This document shows, piece by piece, positions 34,230 through 41,919 of a stretch of 64,000 nucleotides of DNA (its first letter is position 1; each line of letters opens with the position of its first letter). The position numbers and the translations under genes were made by a program. Origin of the DNA: DATAEG01 sp963703085. GTDB lineage: Bacteria; Actinomycetota; Actinomycetes; Mycobacteriales; Jatrophihabitantaceae. Under the pieces are notes generated by a model, which did not search any database, had not been told where the DNA came from, and was given only the letters and a program-made list of their open reading frames with translations. The stretch lies in assembly GCA_963703085.1 (NCBI GenBank), contig OY969789.1, positions 1,922,001-1,986,000 on the forward strand, read 5' to 3'.

Positions 34230-35531
34230 TCACCCTGCGGACGCCTTGTCGTGCATGCGGTTGCAGATGGGCTGTTGTTCGGGGTCGATCCACGGTGGCG
34301 GGATGGCCCAGGCTCGGCCGTCGATCATGGTGATGGCCCAGCCTTGCGCCTCGTAATGGTCGTGGTGGTAGCCGCACAGCAGCACGAGGCTGTCGATGTC
34401 GGTCCGGCCGCCGCTGTCCCAGCGGATGAGGTGGTGGGTTTCGCACCAGTCCGGTGGGTGATCACATCCGGGCATGACGCAGCCGCCGTCTCTGGCAGTG
34501 ATCGCCCTGCGTTGCGCGGCTGAAGCGGTGCGCCGAGCCCGGCCGTAGCCGAGGACGCCGTCGGAGCTGATGACGACCGGGATCACGTCTGCATCGCCCG
34601 CGAGGCGCAACGCATCACAGACTGACAACTGCCCGCCGTGCCCGGTGGTGACCAGCCCGGTACGCGATTCCAGTTGGTCGAGAGTCATCGTCAGCAGCAC
34701 CGTCGCCGGGGTGCCGCCGGACGCCGGCAGTGTTCCGGACCGCAGCAACCGCGCGGCCATGTCGTCGATCGCGTCGTGCAGCCGCTGACCCGGGGTGCGC
34801 TCATCCCGGCCGCTGTCACTTGCAGGCCGCGGCTTCGCCAGGGGTGAGAGCACGGCTTGCAGCCGAGCCAACGCCGCTGGCGTCAAGTGCGCCTGCAGCT
34901 CACCGGAACCGTCCCGATTACTGGTCAATGCCGCAGTGCGGCGGCGTTGCTGGTCGTCGTCGGAGGCCAGCGTGCCGTCCGGGTCCAGACACGCCGCCAC
35001 CCGGCGCGCCAACTTGGCCAGCGTGTCCGGGTCGAACCGGCCTGCCTCTTCGACCAGGGTCTGCTCCACCGACTCGCCGTGCTCAGCGCGCACCGTCACG
35101 GGCAGGTCGCGGATAGTGCCGGTGATGACCCGGGCCTGCTCGGCCGAGACCACCCCGGCAGCCTGCGCCGCCGCGACGACCGGGAATTCCGGCGGCAGCA
35201 CCTCGCCGGTGATCGTTTCCCGCACCCCGAGCGTCCCGGCGGCACGAACCCGGCTGGTCGCTTCCCGAGGCGAGAGCCGCAGCACGTCACGCAGCAGCAT
35301 CGCCGTAGACCGAGCCCCGACCCGCTCGGCCAGGTGTCGCTGCTCGAGCTCGCCGACGAGCGCGTGATCCACCACCGGCAGCCGCCGCCGGAACGACTCC
35401 AGCCGGCGCAGCGCTTCCAGCAGCTCATCTTCCGACAGCCGGAACAACTCAGCCGATCCCAATGCGGCGAGCCCCTCGTCGAGCAAACCGAAAGCCTGCT
35501 CGATCGAGGTGTCCGGAACGACTGCTGTCAT
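34230..35531 (-). CDS. DUF222 / HNH endonuclease (13E12-type) protein
   Basis: 433 residues, full length. The DUF222 part spans about residues 20-300 (ARSTAMLLRDVLRLSPREATSRVRAA; VSAEQARVITGTIRDLP). The HNH domain follows with RAITARDGGCVMPGCDHPPDWCETHHL near 350 and LLCGYHHDHYE near 390. The HH catalytic pair and both Cys pairs are intact, unlike the copy at the left edge of the window. Such genes are scattered and multiplied in actinobacterial genomes and have been linked to mobile DNA, but their role is not established. The ATG at 35531 is preceded by TAGAAT and seven bases. Confidence 0.92.
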   Translation of the reverse strand: MTAVVPDTSIEQAFGLLDEGLAALGSAELFRLSEDELLEALRRLESFRRRLPVVDHALVGELEQRHLAERVGARSTAMLLRDVLRLSPREATSRVRAAGTLGVRETITGEVLPPEFPVVAAAQAAGVVSAEQARVITGTIRDLPVTVRAEHGESVEQTLVEEAGRFDPDTLAKLARRVAACLDPDGTLASDDDQQRRRTAALTSNRDGSGELQAHLTPAALARLQAVLSPLAKPRPASDSGRDERTPGQRLHDAIDDMAARLLRSGTLPASGGTPATVLLTMTLDQLESRTGLVTTGHGGQLSVCDALRLAGDADVIPVVISSDGVLGYGRARRTASAAQRRAITARDGGCVMPGCDHPPDWCETHHLIRWDSGGRTDIDSLVLLCGYHHDHYEAQGWAITMIDGRAWAIPPPWIDPEQQPICNRMHDKASAG

Positions 35532-35538
35532 ACGACTG

Positions 35539-35544
35539 ATTCTA
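35539..35544 (-). promoter_or_regulatory. -10 box of a leaderless promoter (TAGAAT)
   Basis: On the minus strand TAGAAT (35544-35539), seven bases, then ATG 35531. Confidence 0.5.
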
Positions 35545-35684
35545 ATGGCGACGTACGACAATTCCAGCGAGAACCCGAGAATGTGGATATCTTTCTGACC
35601 TGTGCGAAACCATACAGCCAAAGGGCAAACAGTCATCCAGCACCGCGAACCAACCGAGCTGTCAGCTCTCCGTCGATGCTGCTT

Positions 35685-35793
35685 TTGTCTGACACCGAAC
35701 CAAAAATGCAACCGAACCTAGCAGCGTCAGGATCCGCGCCGCCAACTCCCCGCCGGCGCCGTCCTTGTCTGACAACAAACCCCCAACGCAACC
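35685..35793 (+). repeat. Imperfect 29-bp direct repeat, two copies 80 bp apart
   Basis: Copies at 35685-35713 and 35765-35793 share TTGTCTGACA exactly and 23 of 29 positions overall. They lie in the 272-bp space between the DUF222 gene and the regulator gene, which otherwise holds no gene. The second copy ends just before the regulator stop. The origin is unclear. Confidence 0.55.
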
Positions 35794-35803
35794 AGCGCGT
35801 CCA

Positions 35804-36298
35804 TCAGCGGCCGAGCTCGCTGTCCCGCCAGCGTTGCATGACCAACGGCAACTCGGCGCGCAGGAAGGCCATGAATCGACTGGTCTCCTCGAGCCGCTGC
35901 CCCACCGCGGTGCGCGCGCCGAACACCGCAACCCCGTCGGTGAAGGTGCTCGCCCACCGGCCGAGCATCTGGTCGCGGTTGCCGAACGCTTCGTACCAGA
36001 GGTCGTTGTACAGCCGGTACACGTCGCGGCGCCCGCCGATCTCGCGTTCCCGGGTGATGAGCCCGACCTGCTGCAGGTAGCGCACCGCGCCCGAGATGGC
36101 TGCGGCGCTCACCTGCAACTGATCCGCAAGCTCGCCGGCCGTCGCCTTGCCCTCGTCGCCGCACAGCAGCACGGCGAACACCCGGGACGGCATCCGCGGC
36201 ACGCCGCCCTCGGCCAGCATGGCCGCCAGCCGTTCCACGAATGCCGCTGCACGCGCGGGGTCGGACTTACTCGGCGCCTTACGTGTTCTTCCGGCCAC
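35804..36298 (-). CDS. MarR/GbsR-type transcriptional regulator of the adjacent ABC exporter
   Basis: 164 residues with a winged helix: FVERLAAMLAEGGVPRMPSRVFAVLLCGDEGKATAGELADQLQVS in outline near residues 20-64, recognition helix SAAAISGAVRYLQQVGLI and wing REREIGGRRDVYRL. The layout, with the wing followed by a dimerising helical C-terminus, is that of GbsR/PadR-like regulators that sit beside ABC-2 exporters. The GTG at 36298 has TAGAGT six bases upstream. It is divergent from the ABC genes and likely represses them through the intervening inverted repeat. Confidence 0.85.
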   Translation of the reverse strand: MAGRTRKAPSKSDPARAAAFVERLAAMLAEGGVPRMPSRVFAVLLCGDEGKATAGELADQLQVSAAAISGAVRYLQQVGLITREREIGGRRDVYRLYNDLWYEAFGNRDQMLGRWASTFTDGVAVFGARTAVGQRLEETSRFMAFLRAELPLVMQRWRDSELGR

Positions 36299-36351
36299 AT
36301 TGACACTCTACAAGATTCACAAGTTTATGAATTTAGCGTACGGTCGGGTGG
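36299..36351. promoter_or_regulatory. Divergent leaderless promoters with an inverted repeat between them
   Basis: Minus strand: TAGAGT (36310-36305), six bases, GTG 36298. Plus strand: TACGGT (36339-36344), seven bases, GTG 36352. Between the two -10 boxes lies ATTCA-N8-TGAAT (36315-36332), a good operator candidate for the regulator; binding there would shut both promoters. Confidence 0.6.
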
Positions 36352-37251
36352 GTGGATAGCGCAGTAGAAATCGACGGCTTGGTCAAGGCATTCGGCAAGG
36401 TACGCGCCCTGGACGGCTTGGACCTGTCGGTTGCGACCGGAGAGGTGCATGGCTTCCTCGGCCCGAACGGTGCCGGCAAGTCGACCACGATCAGAGTGCT
36501 GCTGGGATTGCTCAAGGCAGACGCCGGCGCGGCGCGTCTGTTGGGTGGCGATCCGTGGCGGCAGGCCACCGCCCTGCATTCCCGACTCGGTTACGTCCCC
36601 GGGGATGTCACGCTCTGGCCGACACTGTCCGGTGGCGAGGTGATCGACCTGCTCGGCCGGCTCCGCGGCGGACTCGACGAGAAGCGCCGCGCAGACCTGC
36701 TGGAACGCTTCCAACTCGATCCGACGAAGAGGGCCGGCACGTACTCGAAGGGAAACCGGCAAAAGGTGGCGTTGGTCGCGGCGCTGGCCTCGGATGTGGA
36801 ACTGCTGATCCTCGACGAGCCCACCTCCGGCCTGGATCCGTTGATGGAGCGGGTCTTCGGCGAATGCATCGTCGAGGAGAAGGAACGCGGCCGCACCGTT
36901 CTGTTGAGCAGCCACATCCTGTCCGAGGTGGAAGCACTGTGCGACCGGGTCACCATCATCCGTGACGGGAGGACCGTGCAGACCGGCAGCCTGACCGAGC
37001 TGCGGCACATGTCGCGCACGTCGGTCACCGCGGTACTGGCCAGACCAGTCGACGATCTGACCGATATCGACGGCGTGCACCAGCTGCAGATCGAGGACAA
37101 CCGGCTGCAGTGCGAGGTCGACGCCGATGCTCTCGATGCGGTGCTGCGCGCACTGACCGATGCCGGGCTGCGCTCGCTCAGCTGCCGGCCACCGTCGCTC
37201 GAGTCGATGTTCCTGAGCGTGTACGACTCGGCCGGAGCGCCGGCCGGATGA
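36352..37251 (+). CDS. ABC-2 type transporter ATP-binding protein
   Basis: 299 residues. Walker A GPNGAGKST near residue 37, a drug-exporter-type signature YSKGNRQKVALVAAL near 128, Walker B LLILDEPTSGLDP near 150, and a DrrA-like C-terminal extension (DLTDIDGVHQLQIEDNRL). It powers the multi-span permease encoded next, with which it overlaps by ATGA. Probably exports a drug or lipid-like compound. It uses GTG 36352 behind a leaderless promoter. Confidence 0.92.
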   Translation: MDSAVEIDGLVKAFGKVRALDGLDLSVATGEVHGFLGPNGAGKSTTIRVLLGLLKADAGAARLLGGDPWRQATALHSRLGYVPGDVTLWPTLSGGEVIDLLGRLRGGLDEKRRADLLERFQLDPTKRAGTYSKGNRQKVALVAALASDVELLILDEPTSGLDPLMERVFGECIVEEKERGRTVLLSSHILSEVEALCDRVTIIRDGRTVQTGSLTELRHMSRTSVTAVLARPVDDLTDIDGVHQLQIEDNRLQCEVDADALDAVLRALTDAGLRSLSCRPPSLESMFLSVYDSAGAPAG

Positions 37252-38837
37252 CCGCCGTCACTGCAGCACGGCCGCTGTTGCACCTCGCGCTGCTCAGGGA
37301 CCGGCTGATGATCCCGATCTGGCTCTACGCATTGGTCGCCTCGGTCGCGAGCACCGCCTGGAGCTACCGGTCGCTGTATTCGACGGTGGCCGAGCGCCGG
37401 AACTTCGCCGCCAGCGCCGAGTCCAATGGCGCCACCCGGGCGCTGTACGGCCACGTCTACGGTGCGGACTCCGTCGGCGGGTTGACCGCCTGGCGGATGG
37501 TCTCGTTGGGCGGAGCCCTGCTCGTCGTCTTCACTGTCCTGCTGCTGATCCGGCACAGCCGTGCGGAGGAGGAAGCCGGTCGCACCGAGTTGCTCAGCGC
37601 CGGCGTCGTCGGTCGAGCTGCCCCGCTCATGGCGGCCGTCCTCGCCGCGGTGAGCGCGGCCGGCGCGGTCTGCGCCGTCGCAGCCGCTGCGCTGATGATG
37701 CTGGGTCTGCCGGTCGCCGGTGCGCTCGCCTTCGGCGCTGCGTGGCTCGGGATTGGCGTGGTGTTCGCCGGGGTGGCTTCGGTGGCCGCGCAGCTCACCC
37801 AAAGCGCGCGGGCGGCCCGGGGCATCGCCCTGGCGGTGGCCGCCGTGTTCTTCGCCGTGCGAGTGATCGCCGACGGCAGCGTCACCTGGTTGACGTGGTG
37901 CACCCCGTTCGGCTGGGCGCAGCAGGTGCGCCCCTACGCCGGCGACCGGTGGTGGGCGCTCGCCCTGCCCGCCGCGACCGCAACGCTCCTGCTCACCGCG
38001 GGATTCGCCGTGCACGCGCGCCGCGATCTCGGTGCCGGTCTCCTGCCGCAGCGTCCGGGACCTCCGCGCGCAGGGCGCACACTGCGCTCGGCGCTGAGCC
38101 TGAACCTTCGGCTGGGCCGTGGTTCGCTGACGGGTTGGTTCGTCGGGCTGGGCGTGTACGGCTTGGTGATCGGTGGCATCGCGTCCTCCGCCGCGCAGTT
38201 CACCAACGGCAACGCGAGCACCGAAGATCTCGTCGCCAAACTGGGTGGACGGGGCGCGCTGGTCGACTCGTTCCTCGGCGCCTCCCTCGGCGTGTGCGGT
38301 CTTGCCGCGGCCGCCTACGGCATCACCGCCATGCTGCGTGCGCGCGATGAGGAAGTGAGCACCCGCCTCGAGGCGCTGCTGGCCACCCGGGTGGGCCGGT
38401 GGCGCTGGTTCGGTGGCCAGGTGGCACTTGCCCTGGCCGGTGCGACCGCGGTGATGCTCGGCACCGGCGTCACCACCGGGATCGTGCACGGATTGCGTAC
38501 CCACCAGTTGGGCCACCAGTTCGGCCGGGTGCTCGTCGCCGTTGCCGGGCAACTGCCGGCCGTCTGGCTGGTCATTGCGCTGGCCGCCGCCCTGGTGGGC
38601 TGCCTGCCGCGGGCTGCGCAGGCCGGCTGGGCGCTGCTGGGCATTTGCGCGGTGGTCAGCTTCCTCGGGCCGGTGGTGAACGCCGCGCAGCCCATCCTCG
38701 ACGTCTCGCCGTTCAGTCACCTGCCGGCGACGCCGGGCGCGGCGGTGCCGACCGCTGCGGTGGTCTGCACGACCGGGCTCGCTCTCGTCGCTGCCGGCGT
38801 CGCGCTCGTCGGGTTCCGCCGCCGCGACATCGGCTGA
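37248..38837 (+). CDS. ABC-2 type exporter permease
   Basis: 529 residues with about twelve membrane segments in two halves, the fused permease type seen next to DrrA-like ATPases in actinobacteria. The soluble stretches RHSRAEEEAGRTELLSAGVVGR and RARDEEVSTRLEALLATRVGRWRW are equivalent coupling helices in each half, showing internal duplication. It overlaps the ATPase stop by four bases. Substrate unknown. Confidence 0.88.
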   Translation: MTAVTAARPLLHLALLRDRLMIPIWLYALVASVASTAWSYRSLYSTVAERRNFAASAESNGATRALYGHVYGADSVGGLTAWRMVSLGGALLVVFTVLLLIRHSRAEEEAGRTELLSAGVVGRAAPLMAAVLAAVSAAGAVCAVAAAALMMLGLPVAGALAFGAAWLGIGVVFAGVASVAAQLTQSARAARGIALAVAAVFFAVRVIADGSVTWLTWCTPFGWAQQVRPYAGDRWWALALPAATATLLLTAGFAVHARRDLGAGLLPQRPGPPRAGRTLRSALSLNLRLGRGSLTGWFVGLGVYGLVIGGIASSAAQFTNGNASTEDLVAKLGGRGALVDSFLGASLGVCGLAAAAYGITAMLRARDEEVSTRLEALLATRVGRWRWFGGQVALALAGATAVMLGTGVTTGIVHGLRTHQLGHQFGRVLVAVAGQLPAVWLVIALAAALVGCLPRAAQAGWALLGICAVVSFLGPVVNAAQPILDVSPFSHLPATPGAAVPTAAVVCTTGLALVAAGVALVGFRRRDIG

Positions 38838-38965
38838 GCGGAGCAGCCGCGGTAGCGGAGCGGCAGCGGTGCGTGAGTGCCGCTGATCCGGCGAAATTCG
38901 GCCGCTGCCCAGGCGGGATGGCACAGTTGCCCAGGGCCGTACACACCAGGCACACTGGGTACCGA

Positions 38966-38981
38966 CCGAACGTTCGTTCGG
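38966..38981. promoter_or_regulatory. Inverted repeat before paaA, TetR/PaaR-type operator
   Basis: CCGAACG-TT-CGTTCGG is a perfect 7-2-7 inverted repeat ending 15 bp before paaA. The shape CCGNNCG..CGNNCGG agrees with sites of TetR-type PaaR repressors of phenylacetate operons, which respond to phenylacetyl-CoA. No tetR/paaR gene is in the window. Confidence 0.65.
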
Positions 38982-38995
38982 GAAGGAGCCGAGGG

Positions 38996-39970
38996 ATGAC
39001 GATCGCCGAACCGCTCGATCGAGCGCCGACGGAGAGAGCTCTCGAGCAGGCCTTTGCCGAGACGATCGAGCACGATCGCCGCATCGAGCCGCGGGACTGG
39101 ATGCCCGACGGCTATCGGTCCACGATGGTGCGCCAGATCGCGCAGCACGCGCACTCCGAGATCATCGGCATGCAGCCGGAGGGCGACTGGATCACCCGGG
39201 CCCCGTCCCTGCGGCGCAAAGCGATCCTGCTGGCCAAGGTGCAGGACGAAGCAGGGCACGGCATGTACCTCTACTCGGCGGCCGAGACCCTCGGCGTCTC
39301 GCGGGGCGAGTTGACCGAGAAGTTGATCAACGGCCGGCAGAAGTACTCCTCGATCTTCAACTACCCGACCCTCACCTTCGCCGATGTCGGCGTGATCGGG
39401 TGGCTCGTCGACGGCGCGGCGATCTGCAACCAGGTGCCGTTGTGCCGCTCGTCCTACGGGCCCTATGCCCGGGCAATGATCCGGATCTGCAAGGAGGAAT
39501 CGTTCCACCAGCGGCAGGGCTACGAGCTGCTGATGACGATGATGCGCGGCACGCAGGCCCAGCAGGACATGGTGCAGGACGCGGTGAACCGATGGTGGTG
39601 GCCGTCGCTGATGATGTTCGGGCCGCCGGACGACGATTCCCCCAACACGGCGCAGTCGATGGCCTGGGGCATCAAGCGGCACACCAACGACGAGCTGCGC
39701 CAGCGCTACGTCGACATGTCGGTCCCGCAGGCAGACGCGCTAGGTGTGACGTTCCCGGATCCCGAACTGCGCTGGAACGAGGAGCGCGGCCACTACGACT
39801 TCGGCGCCGTCGACTGGGACGAGTTCAAGCGGGTCATCAGCGGCCATGGACCGTGCAACGCCGAGCGCGTCGAGAACCGCCGCCGTGCCCACGAGGACGG
39901 CAACTGGGTCCGCGAAGCAGCGACCGCCCATGCAGCCAAGCATCAGAAGCTGCAGCCGGCCAATGTCTGA
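38996..39970 (+). CDS. paaA: 1,2-phenylacetyl-CoA epoxidase, catalytic subunit A
   Basis: 324 residues. The diiron ligands are visible in two ExxH motifs, KVQDEAGHGMY near residue 84 and CKEESFHQRQG near 167, in the order expected for PaaA. With PaaB, PaaC and the reductase PaaE it converts phenylacetyl-CoA to the ring-1,2-epoxide, the first committed step of aerobic phenylacetate degradation. A GGAAGGAG ribosome site precedes ATG 38996. The stop overlaps paaB. Expression is probably controlled by the inverted repeat just upstream. Confidence 0.97.
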   Translation: MTIAEPLDRAPTERALEQAFAETIEHDRRIEPRDWMPDGYRSTMVRQIAQHAHSEIIGMQPEGDWITRAPSLRRKAILLAKVQDEAGHGMYLYSAAETLGVSRGELTEKLINGRQKYSSIFNYPTLTFADVGVIGWLVDGAAICNQVPLCRSSYGPYARAMIRICKEESFHQRQGYELLMTMMRGTQAQQDMVQDAVNRWWWPSLMMFGPPDDDSPNTAQSMAWGIKRHTNDELRQRYVDMSVPQADALGVTFPDPELRWNEERGHYDFGAVDWDEFKRVISGHGPCNAERVENRRRAHEDGNWVREAATAHAAKHQKLQPANV

Positions 39971-40397
39971 CACCAAGCCACAGAGCGATGAGCGCTTGCG
40001 CGAAGAAGGATCGCCAGCGCGCGACGAAGGAGCGCTTGGCGCGAGCGCCAGCGAGCGATCGGTTGCGAGTGCCCCCGAGCTTGCGACGGGGCGCGAGTCA
40101 ACCGATGGGGCGATCCAGGAGCAGTGGCCCCTGTTCGAGGTTTTCCTGCGCGGTAAGCGTGGGCTGAATCATGTGCACGTCGGGTCGTTGCACGCGGCGG
40201 ACGAGCAGATGGCGCTGCATCATGCTCGCGACCTCTACACCCGGCGCAACGAAGGCGTCAGCATCTGGGTCGTCGACTCCGCGCACATCACCGCGTCGAG
40301 CCCGAGCGAGAAGGACCCGTTCTTCGCACCCAGTGGCGACAAGGTCTACCGGCACCCGACGTTCTACGACATCCCTGACGACGTCCCGCACATGTAA
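39963..40397 (+). CDS. paaB: 1,2-phenylacetyl-CoA epoxidase subunit B with N-terminal extension
   Basis: 144 residues against about 95 for usual PaaB. The family core begins at EQWPLFEVFLRGKRGLNHVHVGS (about residue 50) and is complete to the C-terminal DVPHM. The first 48 residues are charged and low-complexity (SDERLREEGSPARDEGALGA); their DNA contains a near-repeated GAGCGCTTG(G)CGCGA (39990-40003 and 40030-40044). No in-frame ATG or GTG exists closer to the core, so the extension is probably made. PaaB bridges PaaA and PaaC in the complex. The start at 39963 overlaps the paaA stop. Confidence 0.93.
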   Translation: MSDTKPQSDERLREEGSPARDEGALGASASERSVASAPELATGRESTDGAIQEQWPLFEVFLRGKRGLNHVHVGSLHAADEQMALHHARDLYTRRNEGVSIWVVDSAHITASSPSEKDPFFAPSGDKVYRHPTFYDIPDDVPHM

Positions 40398-41302
40398 TGA
40401 GTAACCCCACAGAGCACGAAGACACCGCCTACGCCGCCATCGTGGAGGAGAACGACCACACCCGGTGGGCGTTCGGCACCGGGTTCGTCGACGCCCTGGC
40501 CGGCGTCGACACGCGGGTGCCGGACGGAATCGACGGCGCGCAGCTCGCGCAGTACTGCCTCATGCTCGGCGACGACGCGCTGATCATGTCGCACCGGCTG
40601 CAGGAGTGGGTGGCCCGCTCGCCGGAGCTGGAGGAGGAGACGGCGCTGGCCAACATCGCGCTGGATCTGCTGGGGCAGGCGCGGATGCTGCTGGCCCGAG
40701 CCGGCCGTGCAGACGGCAGCGATCGCGACGAAGATGCATTCGCGTTCGGCCGGGAGGCTGCCGAGTTCCGCAACGTTGCGCTCGTCGAGCCGCCGGACGG
40801 CGACTTCGCCGATGCCGTTGCCCGGCTCGTCGTATTCGCCACCTGGCGCCTCGCCGCGTTCGTCAGGCTGCGCGGCTCGACCGATCCGGTATTGGCGGCG
40901 ATCGCGGCTAAGGCAGTCGCCGAGCTCACCTACCACCGCGACTATGCCGCGCAATGGGTGGTGCGCCTGGGCGATGGCACGCCGCTGAGCGCGGAGCGAA
41001 TGGCGCGCGCGTTGCGCAGCGTGGCGCCCTACCTGTCCGAGCTGTTCGCGGCGACGCCGGTCGAGCGCAGCCTCGCCGCGGCAGGCGTGGCGGTCGACCC
41101 GGCCGAGCTTCGCGACGAGGTCACCGCAGTGCTCCACGAGGTCCTCACCGCCGCCACCCTTTCCCCCGATGATCTCGCCGAAAGTGCTGCTATGGCAGCG
41201 AAAAGTGCGAGATCATCACGGGATCAGCACACCGAGTACCTCGCGCCGCTGCTCGCCGAGATGCAGAGCGTCGCCCGAGCACTCCCGGACGCGGCATGGT
41301 GA
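40397..41302 (+). CDS. paaC: 1,2-phenylacetyl-CoA epoxidase subunit C, with inserted hairpin element
   Basis: 301 residues. MSHRLQEWVARSPELEEETALANIALDLLGQARMLL in outline and AELTYHRDYAAQWVVRLGDGT are typical of PaaC, the structural partner of PaaA with a ferritin-like fold but no active iron site. Near residues 255-275 it carries LSPDDLAESAAMAAKSARSSR, encoded by an inverted-repeat element (41168-41217) like those found between genes elsewhere in the window, so the element has been accepted in frame. It overlaps paaB by one base and paaD at ATGGTGA. Confidence 0.95.
   Translation: MSNPTEHEDTAYAAIVEENDHTRWAFGTGFVDALAGVDTRVPDGIDGAQLAQYCLMLGDDALIMSHRLQEWVARSPELEEETALANIALDLLGQARMLLARAGRADGSDRDEDAFAFGREAAEFRNVALVEPPDGDFADAVARLVVFATWRLAAFVRLRGSTDPVLAAIAAKAVAELTYHRDYAAQWVVRLGDGTPLSAERMARALRSVAPYLSELFAATPVERSLAAAGVAVDPAELRDEVTAVLHEVLTAATLSPDDLAESAAMAAKSARSSRDQHTEYLAPLLAEMQSVARALPDAAW
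41168..41217. repeat. GATGATC-stem hairpin element, copy 1 (inside paaC)
   Basis: GATGATCTCGC (41168-41178) pairs perfectly with GCGAGATCATC (41207-41217). A smaller hairpin GCTGC..GCAGC lies in the loop, and outer CCC/GGG can extend the stem with a bulge. It shares the GATGATC core with copies at 43037, 51945 and 57927. Confidence 0.65.
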
Positions 41303-41916
41303 GCGGACCCGATGTGGTGAGCGGACCCGATGTGGTGAGCGGACCCGATGTGGTGAGCGGACCCGATGTGGTGAGCGGACCCGATGTGGTGAGCGGACGC
41401 GGCATGGTGAGCGTTGGTGCATCGGTGCGCGAAGCCCAGCGGGTGGCCGCCGCGGTGCCCGATCCGGAACTGCCCATGGTCACCATCGAGGACCTCGGCA
41501 TCCTGCGCACCGTCTCCGAGCAGGACGCTCAGATCGTCGTCGAGATCACCCCGACCTACTCCGGCTGCCCGGCGATGGCAGAGATCCGTCGCGACGTGGG
41601 CCGGCGACTGCGCGAAGCGGGCTTCGCGGCGGTGGATGTGCGGCTGCGTCTCGACCCACCCTGGAGCACCGAGGCGATCACTGCCGCCGGGCGTCGCAAG
41701 CTGGCCGAGGCGGGCATCGCCCCGCCCAGCGGACGTGCGCCGGCAGCCGCCGGGCCGGTCCCGCTCACCCTCAGTCCGATCCGCCGCGGTGTGGCCTGCC
41801 CGCACTGTGCGTCGACGGAAACCGTCGAGCAGTCGACGTTCGGCTCCACCGCGTGCAAGGCGCTCTACCGGTGTCAGCGGTGCGCCGAGCCGTTCGAGTA
41901 CTTCAAGGTGCACTGA
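41296..41916 (+). CDS. paaD: Phenylacetate degradation protein PaaD, with repeat-encoded N-terminus
   Basis: 206 residues if read from ATG 41296, 170 from ATG 41404. The DUF59/MIP18-like domain (VREAQRVAAAVPDPELPMVTIEDLGIL; YSGCPAMAEI) is followed by a zinc-type CPHCAST..CQRC C-terminus. PaaD helps mature the Fe-S or iron centres of the epoxygenase. An 18-bp tandem repeat adds VVSGPD units before the domain. The GGACGCGGCATGGTGAGCG junction occurs both at 41287 and 41395, so the original overlap of paaC stop and paaD start was probably separated by repeat growth. All units keep the frame. Confidence 0.93.
   Translation: MVSGPDVVSGPDVVSGPDVVSGPDVVSGPDVVSGRGMVSVGASVREAQRVAAAVPDPELPMVTIEDLGILRTVSEQDAQIVVEITPTYSGCPAMAEIRRDVGRRLREAGFAAVDVRLRLDPPWSTEAITAAGRRKLAEAGIAPPSGRAPAAAGPVPLTLSPIRRGVACPHCASTETVEQSTFGSTACKALYRCQRCAEPFEYFKVH
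41299..41406 (+). repeat. 18-bp tandem repeat, five exact copies plus one degenerate
   Basis: The unit GTGAGCGGACCCGATGTG is repeated exactly at 41299, 41317, 41335, 41353 and 41371; the sixth (41389-41406, GTGAGCGGACGCGGCATG) restores the paaD start. Every unit carries in-frame GTG codons that could serve as starts, and 18 bp never shifts the frame. Copy number is likely to vary between strains. Confidence 0.95.
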
Positions 41917-41919
41917 GCG

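Noticed and set aside
36591..38924. 777-residue open frame on the minus strand
   Set aside because: Antisense to the ABC ATPase and permease; Arg/Gly/Ala/Pro-rich with no domain. Typical of high-GC shadow frames.
41299..41406. Possible CRISPR array
   Set aside because: Units of 18 bp are contiguous with no spacers; it is a coding tandem repeat.
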